A stretch of 64,000 nucleotides of DNA from Reyranella sp. (GCF_004297265.1 NZ_SCUT01000047.1:48437-112436), one strand, 5' to 3'; positions 16,546 through 25,747 are shown, counted from the stretch's first letter. Notes: generated by a model from the sequence alone, not told the origin. Translations and numbers: made by a program.

Positions 16546-16870
16546 GCAGCCAGGCCCGCGCCCGGGCGCGGTGTTCTTCGGTAATGTGCATGCGGGCGGC
16601 GGTGAAGGCCGCCACCATGATGGCAGCGTCGTCTGTGAAGCCGAGACCCAGCAGCAGGTCGGGAATGGCGTCGAACGGCAGCACGAAATAGGCGAGCGCC
16701 CCGAACAGGGTCGCGCGGATCGGCAGCGGCGTGGCGCTGTCGCTGGCACAGTAGAAGGCGGCGACGGCGTCCTCGGTGAAGGGCACGCGGCCCAGGGTGC
16801 GGCGGGCCTTCTGCCAGAAGTTCCGGCGGACGGTCGCTTCGTTCCGGGCCGGGTCGGATTCGTCGCTCAT
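16493..16870 (-). CDS. YkvA/DUF1232 family membrane protein
   Basis: 125 residues from ATG 16870. The DUF1232 signature is clear: [25 protein letters not shown], a membrane-associated hairpin. Function of the family is unknown. The start before [18 protein letters not shown] was chosen over a frame-open extension because that part is unlike the family. Divergent from the SDR gene. Confidence 0.88.
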   Translation of the reverse strand: MSDESDPARNEATVRRNFWQKARRTLGRVPFTEDAVAAFYCASDSATPLPIRATLFGALAYFVLPFDAIPDLLLGLGFTDDAAIMVAAFTAARMHITEEHRARARAWLLKEQARNQVRPEASPAG

Positions 16871-16949
16871 GCCGGGAAAGGTTGGGACGACGCGCCCGCT
16901 TGGCAAGGGGGATGGAAATGCTAAAAGCGCCCAACCACGGAGGACACGG

Positions 16950-17711
16950 ATGAACGTCAAGGGTCAGGCCGCCATCGTCACGGGCGGCGCGTCGGGATTG
17001 GGTGGCGCCACGGCGTCGGCCCTGGCGGCCGCGGGCGCCAAGGTCGCTATCTTCGACCTGCAGGACGAGTTGGGCGAGCAGAAGGCGAAGGAAATCGGCG
17101 GTCTCTTCGTCAAGACCAACGTCGGCGACGCCGCCAGCGTCGAGGCCTCCGTAAAGACCGTCGTCGAGAAGCTGGGCACGCCGCGCGTCGTCGTGAACTG
17201 CGCCGGCATCGGCCGATCGGGGCGCACCATCTCCAAGTCCGGCCCGCACGATCTGGCCATGTTCAGCCAGGTCATCCAGGTCAACCTGATCGGCACCTTC
17301 AACGTGATCCGCGTCGCGGCCTACGCCATGAGCCAGTCCGAGCCGCTGGACGGCGGCGAGCGCGGCGTCATCGTCAACACCGCGTCGGTCGCGGCCTTCG
17401 ACGGCCAGATCGGCCAGGCGGCCTATTCGGCGTCGAAGGGCGGCGTCGTCGGCATGACCCTGCCGATCGCGCGCGACCTCTCGAGCCTCGGTATCCGCGT
17501 CTGCACCATCGCGCCGGGCCTGTTCCTCACGCCGATGATGATGAGCCTGCCGGCCGAGGCGCAGAAGAGCCTGGGCGCGCAGGTCCCGTTCCCCTCGCGC
17601 CTCGGCGACCCGAAGGAATATGCCCAGCTCGCCATGAGCATCGTCGAGAATCCCATGCTGAATGGCGAGACGATCCGCCTCGACGGCGCAATCCGCATGG
17701 CGCCGAAGTAG
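16950..17711 (+). CDS. SDR, 3-hydroxyacyl-CoA dehydrogenase type II (HSD10-like)
   Basis: 253 residues. [12 protein letters not shown] is the NAD-binding loop, NCAG follows strand 4, and YSASKGG carries the catalytic Tyr and Lys. The long match to the HSD10 pattern ([39 protein letters not shown]) points to an NAD-dependent 3-hydroxy-2-methylacyl-CoA or short-chain 3-hydroxyacyl-CoA dehydrogenase, used in isoleucine and branched fatty-acid breakdown. CGGAGG lies 7 bases before the ATG. Confidence 0.92.
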   Translation: MNVKGQAAIVTGGASGLGGATASALAAAGAKVAIFDLQDELGEQKAKEIGGLFVKTNVGDAASVEASVKTVVEKLGTPRVVVNCAGIGRSGRTISKSGPHDLAMFSQVIQVNLIGTFNVIRVAAYAMSQSEPLDGGERGVIVNTASVAAFDGQIGQAAYSASKGGVVGMTLPIARDLSSLGIRVCTIAPGLFLTPMMMSLPAEAQKSLGAQVPFPSRLGDPKEYAQLAMSIVENPMLNGETIRLDGAIRMAPK

Positions 17712-17733
17712 GCGGCCCGGGGAAGGCGCTCCG

Positions 17734-18102
17734 ATGCGGTTCGCGACACTATTGATGGCGGCCGTCGGTCTGGCTGCCGCCGCGGGACCGGCAAGGGCCG
17801 AGCCGCGCTGGCTCGCCTGCAAGGTCACGGATCAGGGCGGCCAGGTGCGCAATTTCAGCGTCGTGTTCGACGACCGGCGCAATACGGTCGGCGTCTGGGA
17901 CGGCACCTCGATGGCCGAGGGCACGAGCGTTGTCATCACGTTCCAGGCGCTGCGAGCGACCTTTCCCAATTTCTCGATGACATACAACCGCAACGACGGC
18001 GCCTACTCGATGACGCCGCTCGGGGCCAACTATGGCGGCCTGCTGCATGGCGAATGCCGCCGCAGTCCGCCGCCGCCCGGCGTACCCGCCGAGCGGCGCT
18101 AG
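17734..18102 (+). CDS. Small exported protein, unknown function
   Basis: 122 residues with a signal peptide (RFATLLMAAVGLAAAAGPARA). The mature part is a short beta-rich domain with one cysteine near each end (LACKV, HGECRR), possibly forming a disulphide, and a Pro-rich tail. I do not recognise a family. It starts 22 bases after the SDR stop and is convergent with the next gene. Confidence 0.75.
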   Translation: MRFATLLMAAVGLAAAAGPARAEPRWLACKVTDQGGQVRNFSVVFDDRRNTVGVWDGTSMAEGTSVVITFQALRATFPNFSMTYNRNDGAYSMTPLGANYGGLLHGECRRSPPPPGVPAERR

Positions 18103-18111
18103 CGACATTCG

Positions 18112-18723
18112 TCAGTAGCCGAGATCGGCCGGCTGCTCGCAGCGCAGGTCGGCGACGCTGTTCTCCGTGGCCTGCCGGCCCGGTGTCGTCTGGCCGTTGC
18201 AGGTGTAGCGGATGCGCAGCGTCTTGGTGAGGCGATCGGGCATGCCGAAGATATAGGCCATCGCCGGCACCTGGCAGCGGGTCGAGCCGTCGCCGCAGAT
18301 GTCGCGGACCTGCTGGGTGACGTCGATCGTCGACGACGGACCGCCCCACGAGGCTTCGAGGATGTCGATGCGCCGCGGCACGATGGGCGCCTGGCCGATG
18401 CAGGCCATGCGGACCTTGAAGGTCGGCGGAGCGACCTCGGCCAGCACGAAGTTCTGGGGCTGGCAGGTCCAGATCACGGTGAGCTTCTTGGCCAGGTCCA
18501 TGCGGTTGTCGTTGAAGGCAGGTCCATTGGCGAACACGTCACAGGGATAACCCCCCGGGCAAGTGACCATGCTGGTCACGTCAGCCCCGGGGCCCGCCTG
18601 TGGCAGGCCCCAGTAGGCGCGCTTGATCTGCGCCGTCGATTGCACGACCCGCGATCCCTGGCTGCACGCCACGGCCGTACCTACGACGGCCATTGCCAGA
18701 AGAATTAGACGACCCCAAGCCAT
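18112..18723 (-). CDS. Exported protein with two internal repeats, unknown function
   Basis: 203 residues. Signal peptide followed by Cys20 (GTAVACSQG); the lipobox is imperfect, so a lipoprotein is possible but not certain. Residues 33-87 and 119-175 look like copies of one domain: each begins with an Ala-Tyr/Ser-Trp-Gly strand followed by DVT, contains a Cys pair and ends in a strand with Thr-Cys (LTVIWTC and LRIRYTC). The spacing of six cysteines suggests two disulphide-stabilised beta domains. Function unknown. Confidence 0.75.
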   Translation of the reverse strand: MAWGRLILLAMAVVGTAVACSQGSRVVQSTAQIKRAYWGLPQAGPGADVTSMVTCPGGYPCDVFANGPAFNDNRMDLAKKLTVIWTCQPQNFVLAEVAPPTFKVRMACIGQAPIVPRRIDILEASWGGPSSTIDVTQQVRDICGDGSTRCQVPAMAYIFGMPDRLTKTLRIRYTCNGQTTPGRQATENSVADLRCEQPADLGY

Positions 18724-18919
18724 GAAACCCCCGGTCTATAACTGCACTGCCAGTCCCAATTCCCGCCGGGAAACTAACGTCCGGCCGCGGTCGCGGCAAT
18801 CGGCCAAGCTTGACACTAATTGCACTGCGCTTAAAAGTTATTGCGATGGGGATCGCGATCTCCCCACGAGGCGACAGCCGAAGCATCGCGTCCTGCCCTG
18901 TTTCACAAAGGACGCTGCC

Positions 18920-19750
18920 ATGCCTTCGCCAAACACGATCCCTGCCGACAAGCTTGCCCGCCTTCTCGGACGTCCTGATTCACCTGCACTGATAGATGTC
19001 CGGACCGAAGAGGATTTCGTCGCCGACCCGCGGCTCGTCCCGGGTGCGGTTCGCCGTCCCTGGGAGGAGGTTCCCGCCTGGGGCGCGGCCTTTGCCGGCA
19101 CCGGCCGGTCCGCCATAGTGATCTGCAAGAAGGGCCTGAAACTCAGCCAGGGAGCCGCTGCCTGGCTTCGGCACCAGGGCGTGCCGACCGATGTGCTCGA
19201 AGGCGGCATGGTGGCATGGCAGGCCGCGAAGCTGCCGACCGTGCCGGTCGAACGCCTGCCGCCGCGCGATGCGCAGGGGCGCACGGTCTGGGTCACCCGC
19301 AGCCGGCCCAAGATCGATCGCATCGCCTGCCCGTGGCTGATCCGGCGCTTCGTCGATCCGCATGCGGTGTTTCTCTACGTCGCGCCCTCGGAGGTGCTCG
19401 ATGTCGCCGACCGGTTTGGCGCGACACCGTTCGACGTCGACCATGAGGACGTGCATTGGAGCCATCGTGGCGAGCGCTGCACGTTCGATCTCATGATCGA
19501 GGAATTCGGCCTGGAGACCCAGCCCCTGAAGCGCCTGGCCACGATCGTGCGCGGCGCCGATACCGGCCGGCCAGAACTTGCGCCCGAATCGGCGGGCCTG
19601 CTGGCTGCCTCGCTCGGCCTGTCGCGCATGTATGCCGACGATCTCGCGCAACTCGAGGCGGGGCTCGCCCTTTACGACGCCTTCTATCGTTGGTGCCGCG
19701 ACGCCGTCGACGAGGGTCATGACTGGCCGCCGACGGCGAGGAAGTCATGA
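18920..19750 (+). CDS. Rhodanese-ChrB chromate resistance fusion protein
   Basis: 276 residues. Residues about 10-105 form a rhodanese domain with an active-site-position Cys69 (VICKKGLKLSQGAAAWLR). Residues about 120-270 form the ChrB C-terminal domain (WVTRSRPKIDRIACPWLIRRFVD, HRGERCTFDLMIEEF). ChrB proteins accompany the ChrA efflux pump; the C-terminal domain has been linked to chromate reduction and sensing. ATG 18920 lies 8 bases after AAAGGA. The stop overlaps the chrA start (ATGA), which strongly supports joint function. Confidence 0.9.
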   Translation: MPSPNTIPADKLARLLGRPDSPALIDVRTEEDFVADPRLVPGAVRRPWEEVPAWGAAFAGTGRSAIVICKKGLKLSQGAAAWLRHQGVPTDVLEGGMVAWQAAKLPTVPVERLPPRDAQGRTVWVTRSRPKIDRIACPWLIRRFVDPHAVFLYVAPSEVLDVADRFGATPFDVDHEDVHWSHRGERCTFDLMIEEFGLETQPLKRLATIVRGADTGRPELAPESAGLLAASLGLSRMYADDLAQLEAGLALYDAFYRWCRDAVDEGHDWPPTARKS

Positions 19751-21111
19751 GCGAGCCGAAAGTGCACGGCGTTCCGTTTGTTGAGGCGATGAAGGTCTGG
19801 GCCCGGGTTGCGGCCCTTTCCTTTGGCGGCCCCGCCGGCCAGATCGCGGTGATGCATCGCATCATCGTCGAAGAGAAAAAGTGGATCGGCGAGCATCGGT
19901 TCCTCCAGGCACTGAACTACTGCACCCTGCTGCCCGGTCCGGAGGCGCAGCAGCTCGCGACCTATATCGGCTGGCTGATGCATCGCACGGCGGGCGGCCT
20001 GCTGGCCGGCACGCTGTTCGTGCTGCCGGGCCTTGTGGCCATCATGGTGCTGTCGTGGGTCTACGTCCTGCTGGGCAAGGTCACCCTGGTCCAGGGCCTG
20101 TTCTTCGGCCTGAAAGCCGCCGTGCTGGTCATCGTGATCGAGGCCGTGCTGCGCGTGGGACGACGCGCACTGCGCAACGGCGCGATGCGACTGCTGGCGG
20201 TGGCCGCCTTCGTCGCGATCTTCTTCTACGGCGTGCCGTTTCCGCTGATCGTCGTCGCGGCGGGGCTGATCGGCTTCACCGCGACGAAGCTCGGCCGGCC
20301 GGAATTCCAGGCTGGCGGCCACGGCGCGGGCGGACATGCCGGACTGGGAGATGCGCAATCGTTGCTGGGCGAGGCGACCCCCGAACATGCCAGGCCCAAC
20401 CTCGCCTGGACACTGTCGATCGGCGCCATCTTCCTCACCCTGTGGCTGGCGCCGGTCGGCCTGTTGTGGCTCCTGCGCGGACCCGACGATGTCTTCACGC
20501 AGATCGCGGTGTTCTTCAGCAAGATGGCGGTGGTGACGTTCGGCGGCGCCTACGCCGTGCTGGCCTATGTCGCGCAACAGGCGGTCGACCAGTATGGCTG
20601 GGTCACCGCGGGCGAGATGCTGGACGGGCTCGGGCTGGCCGAGTCGACGCCCGGGCCGCTGATCATGGTGACGCAGTTCGTCGGCTTTCTCGGCGCCTGG
20701 CGCGACTCCGGAGGATTGCCCCCGCTGCTCGCCGGGACCCTGGGCGGGCTGCTCACCACCTGGGTCACGTTCGTGCCCTGCTTCCTCTGGATCTTCGTCG
20801 GCGCCCCATATGTGGAGGCGCTGCGGTCCAACAAGGCATTGTCGGGCGCTCTGGCGGCCATCACCGCGGCGATCGTGGGCGTCATTCTGAACCTCGCCGT
20901 CTGGTTCGGGCTGCAGGTCCTGTTTGGCGAGCTGCGCCCGGTCGGCCTGTTCGGCGCCACCGTCGACGTGCCGGTTCCAGGGTCGGCGAATGTCGCGGCT
21001 ATTGCGCTGGCGGCGGCCTGTGCCGTTGCTGTATTCCGCTTCCGCTTCGGGATGATCCCGGTCCTGCTGGCCAGTTCGATGGCCGGCATCGTCTACGCAT
21101 TGATGTTATAG
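19747..21111 (+). CDS. chrA: Chromate transporter ChrA
   Basis: 454 residues, long-chain (two-domain) CHR family. Each half has the family marks: FGGPAGQ and LPGPEAQQLATYIGW in the first, FGGAYAVLAYV and STPGPLIMVTQFVGF in the second. About ten to thirteen membrane helices. It expels chromate using the proton-motive force. Coupled to the rhodanese-ChrB gene by a 4-base overlap. Confidence 0.95.
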   Translation: MSEPKVHGVPFVEAMKVWARVAALSFGGPAGQIAVMHRIIVEEKKWIGEHRFLQALNYCTLLPGPEAQQLATYIGWLMHRTAGGLLAGTLFVLPGLVAIMVLSWVYVLLGKVTLVQGLFFGLKAAVLVIVIEAVLRVGRRALRNGAMRLLAVAAFVAIFFYGVPFPLIVVAAGLIGFTATKLGRPEFQAGGHGAGGHAGLGDAQSLLGEATPEHARPNLAWTLSIGAIFLTLWLAPVGLLWLLRGPDDVFTQIAVFFSKMAVVTFGGAYAVLAYVAQQAVDQYGWVTAGEMLDGLGLAESTPGPLIMVTQFVGFLGAWRDSGGLPPLLAGTLGGLLTTWVTFVPCFLWIFVGAPYVEALRSNKALSGALAAITAAIVGVILNLAVWFGLQVLFGELRPVGLFGATVDVPVPGSANVAAIALAAACAVAVFRFRFGMIPVLLASSMAGIVYALML

Positions 21112-21118
21112 GAAACTT

Positions 21119-21364
21119 ATGACCGATACGCTCCCCGACCGCCTCTCGACCAATCCCAAGAGCCCGCACTATGACGAGGCGCTTCTCCAGCGCGGCATCG
21201 GCATCAAGTTCGACGGCCAGGAGAAGACCAACGTCGAGGAGTATTGCGTGAGCGAGGGCTGGATCCGTGTCGCCGTCGGCAAGACGGTCGACCGTAAGGG
21301 CAACCCTCTCACCATCAAGCTCAAGGGCACGGTCGAGCCCTATTTCGAGACAAAGAAGTCCTAG
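21119..21364 (+). CDS. DUF3297 family protein
   Basis: 81 residues, matching the small DUF3297 family in full: DRLSTNPKSPHYDEALL, GIGIKFDGQEKTNVEEYC, then GNPLTIKLKGTVEPYF. Cytoplasmic, function unknown, widespread in proteobacteria. Starts 7 bases after chrA. Confidence 0.9.
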   Translation: MTDTLPDRLSTNPKSPHYDEALLQRGIGIKFDGQEKTNVEEYCVSEGWIRVAVGKTVDRKGNPLTIKLKGTVEPYFETKKS

Positions 21365-21369
21365 GCAGC

Positions 21370-22368
21370 ATGGGCCGGTCGGGTGAACCACTGCGCCCAA
21401 TGAGGTGGCTTCCCGGCCGACGCGGCATGCTGCGAACGGGAGCTGCCACGGCCGGTCTTCTGTTCACGGGGACGCCAGTTGGAGCCCAGCCCCTGAAAGT
21501 CCGGCTCGGCACGGCCACGCCGGGGGGCGGCTTCCCGGTCTATGGCGCCGCCTTCGTCGAAGGGGTGCGCCGCTTCGATCCGACGCTCGAGATCGAGGCA
21601 ATCAACACTAGGGGCAGCACGGAGAACGTGCCGATGCTCGAGACCGGCGCGCTCGATATCGCGCTGGTCCAGGGGGAAGTCGTGCACGAAGCGCTGCAGG
21701 GGATCGGTCGCGCGCCCGCCGATCTGCGCGTGCTGACGGCCATGTATCCCACCGCGGGCATGTTCGTCGTGCGCGCCGATTCGCCCTACCGCACCATCGC
21801 CGACCTCAAGGGCAAGCCGGTCGCGTGGGGGGCCGGCGGTTCGGGGCTGGTGATCCTCGGCCGCTACGCCATGGATGGGCTCGGCCTCGATGCCGCCCGG
21901 GACTTCCAGCCGATCTACCTGGAGCGCGCCGGGGATGGCCCGGCGATCGTGCTCGACGGACGGGCCGCCGCGCTGTGGGGCGGCGGCAGCGGCTGGCCGG
22001 GCTTTGTGACCATGGCCAACAGCAAGGAGGGCGCCCGGTTCATCGCGCCCGATGCGACCGAGATCCAGCGCATCCTGGCGAAGCACACCTTCCTGAAGCC
22101 GGTGACGCAGGCTGCGGGAACCTTCAAGGGCCAGACGGCCGCGATCCCCTCCGTTGGCTCCTGGAGCTTCGTGCTGGCACGCCCGGGTCTCGATGAAATG
22201 GCGGCCTACCGCCTCGTGAAGGCGCTGCACGCAGTGCAGCAGGCTGGCAAACCGCCGCCTCAACTGGTCGACACGACAGCCGCCAATACCGTGTCGGTGG
22301 TTCCAGGACACGAAAGGTTGCATCCCGGAGTCATTCGTTTCTATCGCGAGATCGGACTGCTCACGTAA
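21370..22368 (+). CDS. TAXI-type TRAP substrate-binding protein
   Basis: 332 residues with an N-terminal export signal preceded by a twin arginine (GRRGMLRTGAATAGLLFTG). The mature start VRLGTATPGGGFPVYGAAFVEGV is the TAXI signature, followed by NTRGSTENVPMLETGALDIALVQGE. No TRAP membrane subunits are encoded nearby, so this is a solitary binding protein. ATG 21400 is an alternative start. Confidence 0.85.
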   Translation: MGRSGEPLRPMRWLPGRRGMLRTGAATAGLLFTGTPVGAQPLKVRLGTATPGGGFPVYGAAFVEGVRRFDPTLEIEAINTRGSTENVPMLETGALDIALVQGEVVHEALQGIGRAPADLRVLTAMYPTAGMFVVRADSPYRTIADLKGKPVAWGAGGSGLVILGRYAMDGLGLDAARDFQPIYLERAGDGPAIVLDGRAAALWGGGSGWPGFVTMANSKEGARFIAPDATEIQRILAKHTFLKPVTQAAGTFKGQTAAIPSVGSWSFVLARPGLDEMAAYRLVKALHAVQQAGKPPPQLVDTTAANTVSVVPGHERLHPGVIRFYREIGLLT

Positions 22369-22417
22369 CCCTGGCAGAGGTTCCGCGTTGCCGTACAGGA
22401 CAACGAAGGAGAGAGCC

Positions 22418-22645
22418 ATGGAGAAGTCCAAAGCCGACGGCAAGATCGAGGGTGAAGGCAGCTACAGCGCCACCGCCGACTATAACAAGCGCACGGCCGA
22501 TTTCCTGAAGAAGGGCAATGTCGACAGCGCCGCCCGCGAGGCCATGCGGGCGCTCGATTCCGAGGAAGCGGGCGCGCTCGACACCGCCGAAGCCAAGGGC
22601 AAGGCCGGCGACCCGAAGGGCCAGGGCAAGGCGAAGACCAAGTAG
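22418..22645 (+). CDS. Small charged protein, unknown function
   Basis: 75 residues, Lys/Ala/Glu/Asp-rich, no cysteines, no membrane segment. The start is set by AAGGAGAG 5 bases before the ATG. The EGSYSATADYNKRTADFLKKG and ARALDSEEAGAL-like stretches recur in small proteobacterial proteins of unknown role. The tail is a Lys-Gly-rich disordered segment. Confidence 0.8.
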   Translation: MEKSKADGKIEGEGSYSATADYNKRTADFLKKGNVDSAAREAMRALDSEEAGALDTAEAKGKAGDPKGQGKAKTK

Positions 22646-22663
22646 GTCTTCGCCGCTCGGTGC

Positions 22664-23638
22664 TTACTCGGGCTTCAACAGGCCTTTCGCGGCCAATTCG
22701 CCGATTCCGGCTTCTTCCGTCTTCATGAAGGCGGCGAATTCCGCTGGCGTCGAGGGCCGCACCGTCGCACCGAGGTCGGTGAATTTCTGCTTGATCGACG
22801 GCTCGGCGAGGGCCGCGACCGCGGCTGCGTTCAGCGTGTTGATGATCGGCGCCGGCGTGTCCTGACGGACGAAGATGCCGAGCGTCGTGCCGCCGTCGAA
22901 TGCAGTGCAGCCGGTTTCTGCGAGTGTGGGCACGTTCGGCAGTTCGGGCGTGCGCTTCTCGCCGACAACGACGAGGGCGCGCAGCTTGCCCGATTGGAGG
23001 TGCGGCAGAGAGCTGCTGAGCTGATCTACGTAGCTGTCGATCTGGCCCGCCAGGACATCGTTCAATCCCACGCCCGAACCGCGATAGGGCACAATCGAGA
23101 AGCTCACCTTCTCGTTCTCCTGGATGCGGAGGATGTCGGTGTGGTTGGGCGTGCCGTTGCCGGCGTGGCCCATGCTGATGGTGCCCGGTTTCGCCTTTGC
23201 GGCGGCCATGAGCGACTGCCAGTCGGTGAAGCGGCTGTTGGCGGGCACGACGACGATCATCGGCACCGTGCTCAGCATGCTCACCGGCGCGAAGGACGGC
23301 ACCATGGAGGGCTTGCCGGCCATCAGGGGCGAGACATAGAGCGTGCCGAAAGCGGCGATCACCATCGTGTAGCCGTCGGCAGGGGCCTGCAGGACCAGTT
23401 CCTGGCCAACGACGCCCCCGGCGCCCGGCCGGTTGTCCACCACGACCGGGTGGCCGAGCTTGCGCGACATGCCTTCGCCGGCCAGGCGGGCCGTTACATC
23501 GGCGTTGCCGCCGGCGGCGAAGGGCACGACGAACCTTAGAGGCTTGGTCGGGAAGGCCTGCGCCCTTGCGCCGAAGCCGGTCGCCAGGGCGCCCGTCGCT
23601 GCAAGTCCCCCCAGGATCAATTTCCGTCTCTGTACCAC
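22664..23638 (-). CDS. Bug-family (TTT) substrate-binding protein
   Basis: 324 residues from GTG 23638, which follows GGAGGGA by 3-4 bases. Signal peptide with RRKLILGGLAATGALATGFGARAQA, then FPTKPLRFVVPFAAGGNADVTAR, NRPGAGGVVGQELVL and PADGYTM, all hallmarks of Bug/TctC periplasmic binding proteins. No TctA/TctB membrane genes are near it. Likely ligand is a carboxylate, unknown. Confidence 0.92.
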   Translation of the reverse strand: MVQRRKLILGGLAATGALATGFGARAQAFPTKPLRFVVPFAAGGNADVTARLAGEGMSRKLGHPVVVDNRPGAGGVVGQELVLQAPADGYTMVIAAFGTLYVSPLMAGKPSMVPSFAPVSMLSTVPMIVVVPANSRFTDWQSLMAAAKAKPGTISMGHAGNGTPNHTDILRIQENEKVSFSIVPYRGSGVGLNDVLAGQIDSYVDQLSSSLPHLQSGKLRALVVVGEKRTPELPNVPTLAETGCTAFDGGTTLGIFVRQDTPAPIINTLNAAAVAALAEPSIKQKFTDLGATVRPSTPAEFAAFMKTEEAGIGELAAKGLLKPE

Positions 23639-23730
23639 GATGCTCCCTCCGAATTGATTGGACGAAGCTTCCGCCGCGGCGGCATGCGAGGCCACTCAAA
23701 TCGCAGAGGTCTTTTCGCGGCCCGAAAAGC

Positions 23731-24828
23731 TCACCCGGCGGCCTTTGCGGCCATCCGCTCGAAATCGACTACCTGGGCGCGCTGCTTGGGCAGGGCGCCG
23801 GGATACGCGTCCTGCAGAAAGGCGATCAGCTTTTCGCGGACTTCGCAGCGCAGGTCCCAGGCCTCGGGCGATGTCCGCGCGCTAACGAGGCAGCGCAGCT
23901 GCACGGCGCGCTCGCTGCTGTCGACTACCTGGAGATTGACGACCTGCCCGTCCCACAGTTCTGATGTCTTCACGATCTCCTCGAGCTTGGCGCGAATGCG
24001 CGCCACCGGCACGGTATAATCGACCCAAAGCAGCACCGAGCCGATGAGATCGGTGGTCTGCCGGGTCCAGTTCTGGAACGGTCGTTCGAGGAAGTAGGAG
24101 AGCGGCACGACCAGCCGTCGCCAGTCCCAGATTTTGATGACGACGTATGTGCCGGTGATTTCCTCCACCCAGCCCCATTCGCCTTCGACGATCACGGCGT
24201 CGCCGATGCGGATCGGCTGCGTGATTGCGATCTGGATTCCGGCGAACAGGTTGGTGAGAAGGGGCCGGGCGGCCAGGCCGACCACGAGGCCGGCGGCGCC
24301 CGCGGATGCGATCAGGCTCACGCCATATTGCTTGACCGAGTCGAACGTCATCAACGCGGCGGCGACCGTGACGAGAATGACCAGCGTGGCCGCGACCCGG
24401 CGCAGCACGCGCACCTGCGTCAGATGCTTGCGACCGAGCGGGTCGCCGCTAAGGTCGATATCCGCGCGGCGGAGATAGTAGTCCGAAGCCAATGTGATGG
24501 CGGCCGTGCAACTCCAGCCCAGCAGGAGGATGAACGCGACGATCAGCAGGTGCCCGATGACCGCCTGCCCCCTGCTTTCGAGCGGCACCAGCGGCAGGAC
24601 GAGGGCAACCGCGAAGATCACCAGCCCGACCCGCAACAGGGCCTGGATTGCGGATATGAACGAATGAACGAAGTGAAATGAGGCCGGGATCATCCAGCGG
24701 AGGAGGCGCATCGCCAACCCGTGCAAGGTAAGGGCGACGAGTGCGGCGGCCACGAAGCAGGCAACGGAAATCACCCAATTCGGGGCCCATGCGACGACGC
24801 CTTCCAGCCAGGAGAACGGGCTCTTCAT
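23731..24828 (-). CDS. MscS-family mechanosensitive channel
   Basis: 365 residues with four to five membrane helices. The pore helix region (VSLIASAGAAGLVVGLAARPLLTNLFAGIQIAI) is followed by the MscS beta domain (PIRIGDAVIVEGEWGWVEEITGTYVVIK) and a C-terminal alpha/beta vestibule. It should open under membrane tension or gate small solutes. Divergent from the CBS gene across 121 bases. Confidence 0.93.
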   Translation of the reverse strand: MKSPFSWLEGVVAWAPNWVISVACFVAAALVALTLHGLAMRLLRWMIPASFHFVHSFISAIQALLRVGLVIFAVALVLPLVPLESRGQAVIGHLLIVAFILLLGWSCTAAITLASDYYLRRADIDLSGDPLGRKHLTQVRVLRRVAATLVILVTVAAALMTFDSVKQYGVSLIASAGAAGLVVGLAARPLLTNLFAGIQIAITQPIRIGDAVIVEGEWGWVEEITGTYVVIKIWDWRRLVVPLSYFLERPFQNWTRQTTDLIGSVLLWVDYTVPVARIRAKLEEIVKTSELWDGQVVNLQVVDSSERAVQLRCLVSARTSPEAWDLRCEVREKLIAFLQDAYPGALPKQRAQVVDFERMAAKAAG

Positions 24829-24949
24829 GTGCGGCGCAACGTCGGCTCACAACGGTCGTTCCCCCGGGTTCCCACTGCACGACCGTTGGCAACCACATTT
24901 TCCGCGATGACGTTGCTTCCCTGAGCCAACAGGAAGAAGGAGAGAAGTC

Positions 24950-25408
24950 ATGCGAGTGAGCGATGCCATGACACGCGACGTCTGCGTCGCACGGCCAGAC
25001 CATTCGGTGGAAGATGCGGCCCGGATGATGCTGGCGATCGATGCCGGCCTGTTGCCCGTCGGTGAGGATGACCGTCTGGTCGGAATGATCACGGACCGTG
25101 ACATCGCCGTGCGCGCCATCGGCGAGGGCAAGGGCCCTGGCACGGAGGTGCGCGAGGTGATGACCCAGGATGTAAAATACTGCTTCGTCGACGAGGACAC
25201 GGCGCATGTTGCGAAGAACATGGGCGAACTGCAGGTTCGTCGTTTGCCGGTAGTGGATCGGGACAAGCGCCTGGTCGGCATCCTGTCGCTTGCCGACGTG
25301 GCGGCGCACGAGAACGACGGACGCAAGGCCGGCAACGCCCTGCGCGATATCGCCCAGCCGGGCGGCGAGCACAATCAGGGCGCCGAGGAACGCGGGAGGG
25401 GCATGTGA
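24950..25408 (+). CDS. Two-CBS-domain protein
   Basis: 152 residues, a paired CBS (Bateman) module: VSDAMTRDVCVARPDHSVEDAARMML ... VGMITDRDIAVRAI and VREVMTQDVKYCF ... VGILSLADVA. Such modules bind adenine nucleotides or sense stress. GAAGGAGAG lies 6 bases before the ATG. Overlaps the next gene by 4 bases (GTGA), suggesting the two act together. Confidence 0.92.
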   Translation: MRVSDAMTRDVCVARPDHSVEDAARMMLAIDAGLLPVGEDDRLVGMITDRDIAVRAIGEGKGPGTEVREVMTQDVKYCFVDEDTAHVAKNMGELQVRRLPVVDRDKRLVGILSLADVAAHENDGRKAGNALRDIAQPGGEHNQGAEERGRGM

Positions 25409-25737
25409 GTTCGCCGCATGCAGCCGTATGGCTGAACGCCGAAGAGGCCCATATCTATCGCTTCGGGGGCGGTGAGGTCGAGCGGCGGGAGGTGAAGGCC
25501 GACGGCAATGGCCGGGTGCGCGACGATCGCGAGTATTTCGAGGCGATCCTGGCCGAACTCACCGAAGTCGAGAATTGGATGATCGCGGGCCCGACAGGAC
25601 CGCGGCAGGATTTCGAGAAATACGTCCGCGTCGGCCACGCCGAGCAGCTTGCGAAGAAGCTGGTCGGCGTGGAGGCGATGGAGGAGCCGAGCGACGGCGA
25701 ACTGTTGCGCCACGCGCGCAAGCGGCTCGCTTCGTAG
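25405..25737 (+). CDS. Small eRF1/Pelota-domain-3-like protein (tentative)
   Basis: 110 residues from GTG 25405. Order of elements: short strand (AAVWLNAEEAHIYRF), turn, helix (YFEAILAELTEVENWMIAGP), strand, helix (FEKYVRVGHAEQLAKKLVGVEAM). This resembles the eRF1/Pelota C-terminal-like fold of small bacterial 'translational machinery' or host-attachment-like proteins, but I have no motif that proves it. Translationally coupled to the CBS protein. Confidence 0.7.
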   Translation: MSSPHAAVWLNAEEAHIYRFGGGEVERREVKADGNGRVRDDREYFEAILAELTEVENWMIAGPTGPRQDFEKYVRVGHAEQLAKKLVGVEAMEEPSDGELLRHARKRLAS

Positions 25738-25747
25738 TCGTTGTTCT

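Noticed and set aside
15253..16749. Long open frame antisense to the acyl-CoA synthetase and DMT permease genes
   Set aside because: It is Arg/His/Gly-rich without any family motif, and the sense strand encodes two complete proteins. In very GC-rich DNA such antisense frames stay open by codon bias.
23639..23695. Upstream ATG extension of the Bug protein at 22664
   Set aside because: The extra 19 residues would bury the signal peptide, and GTG 23638 has a GGAGGGA site directly upstream.
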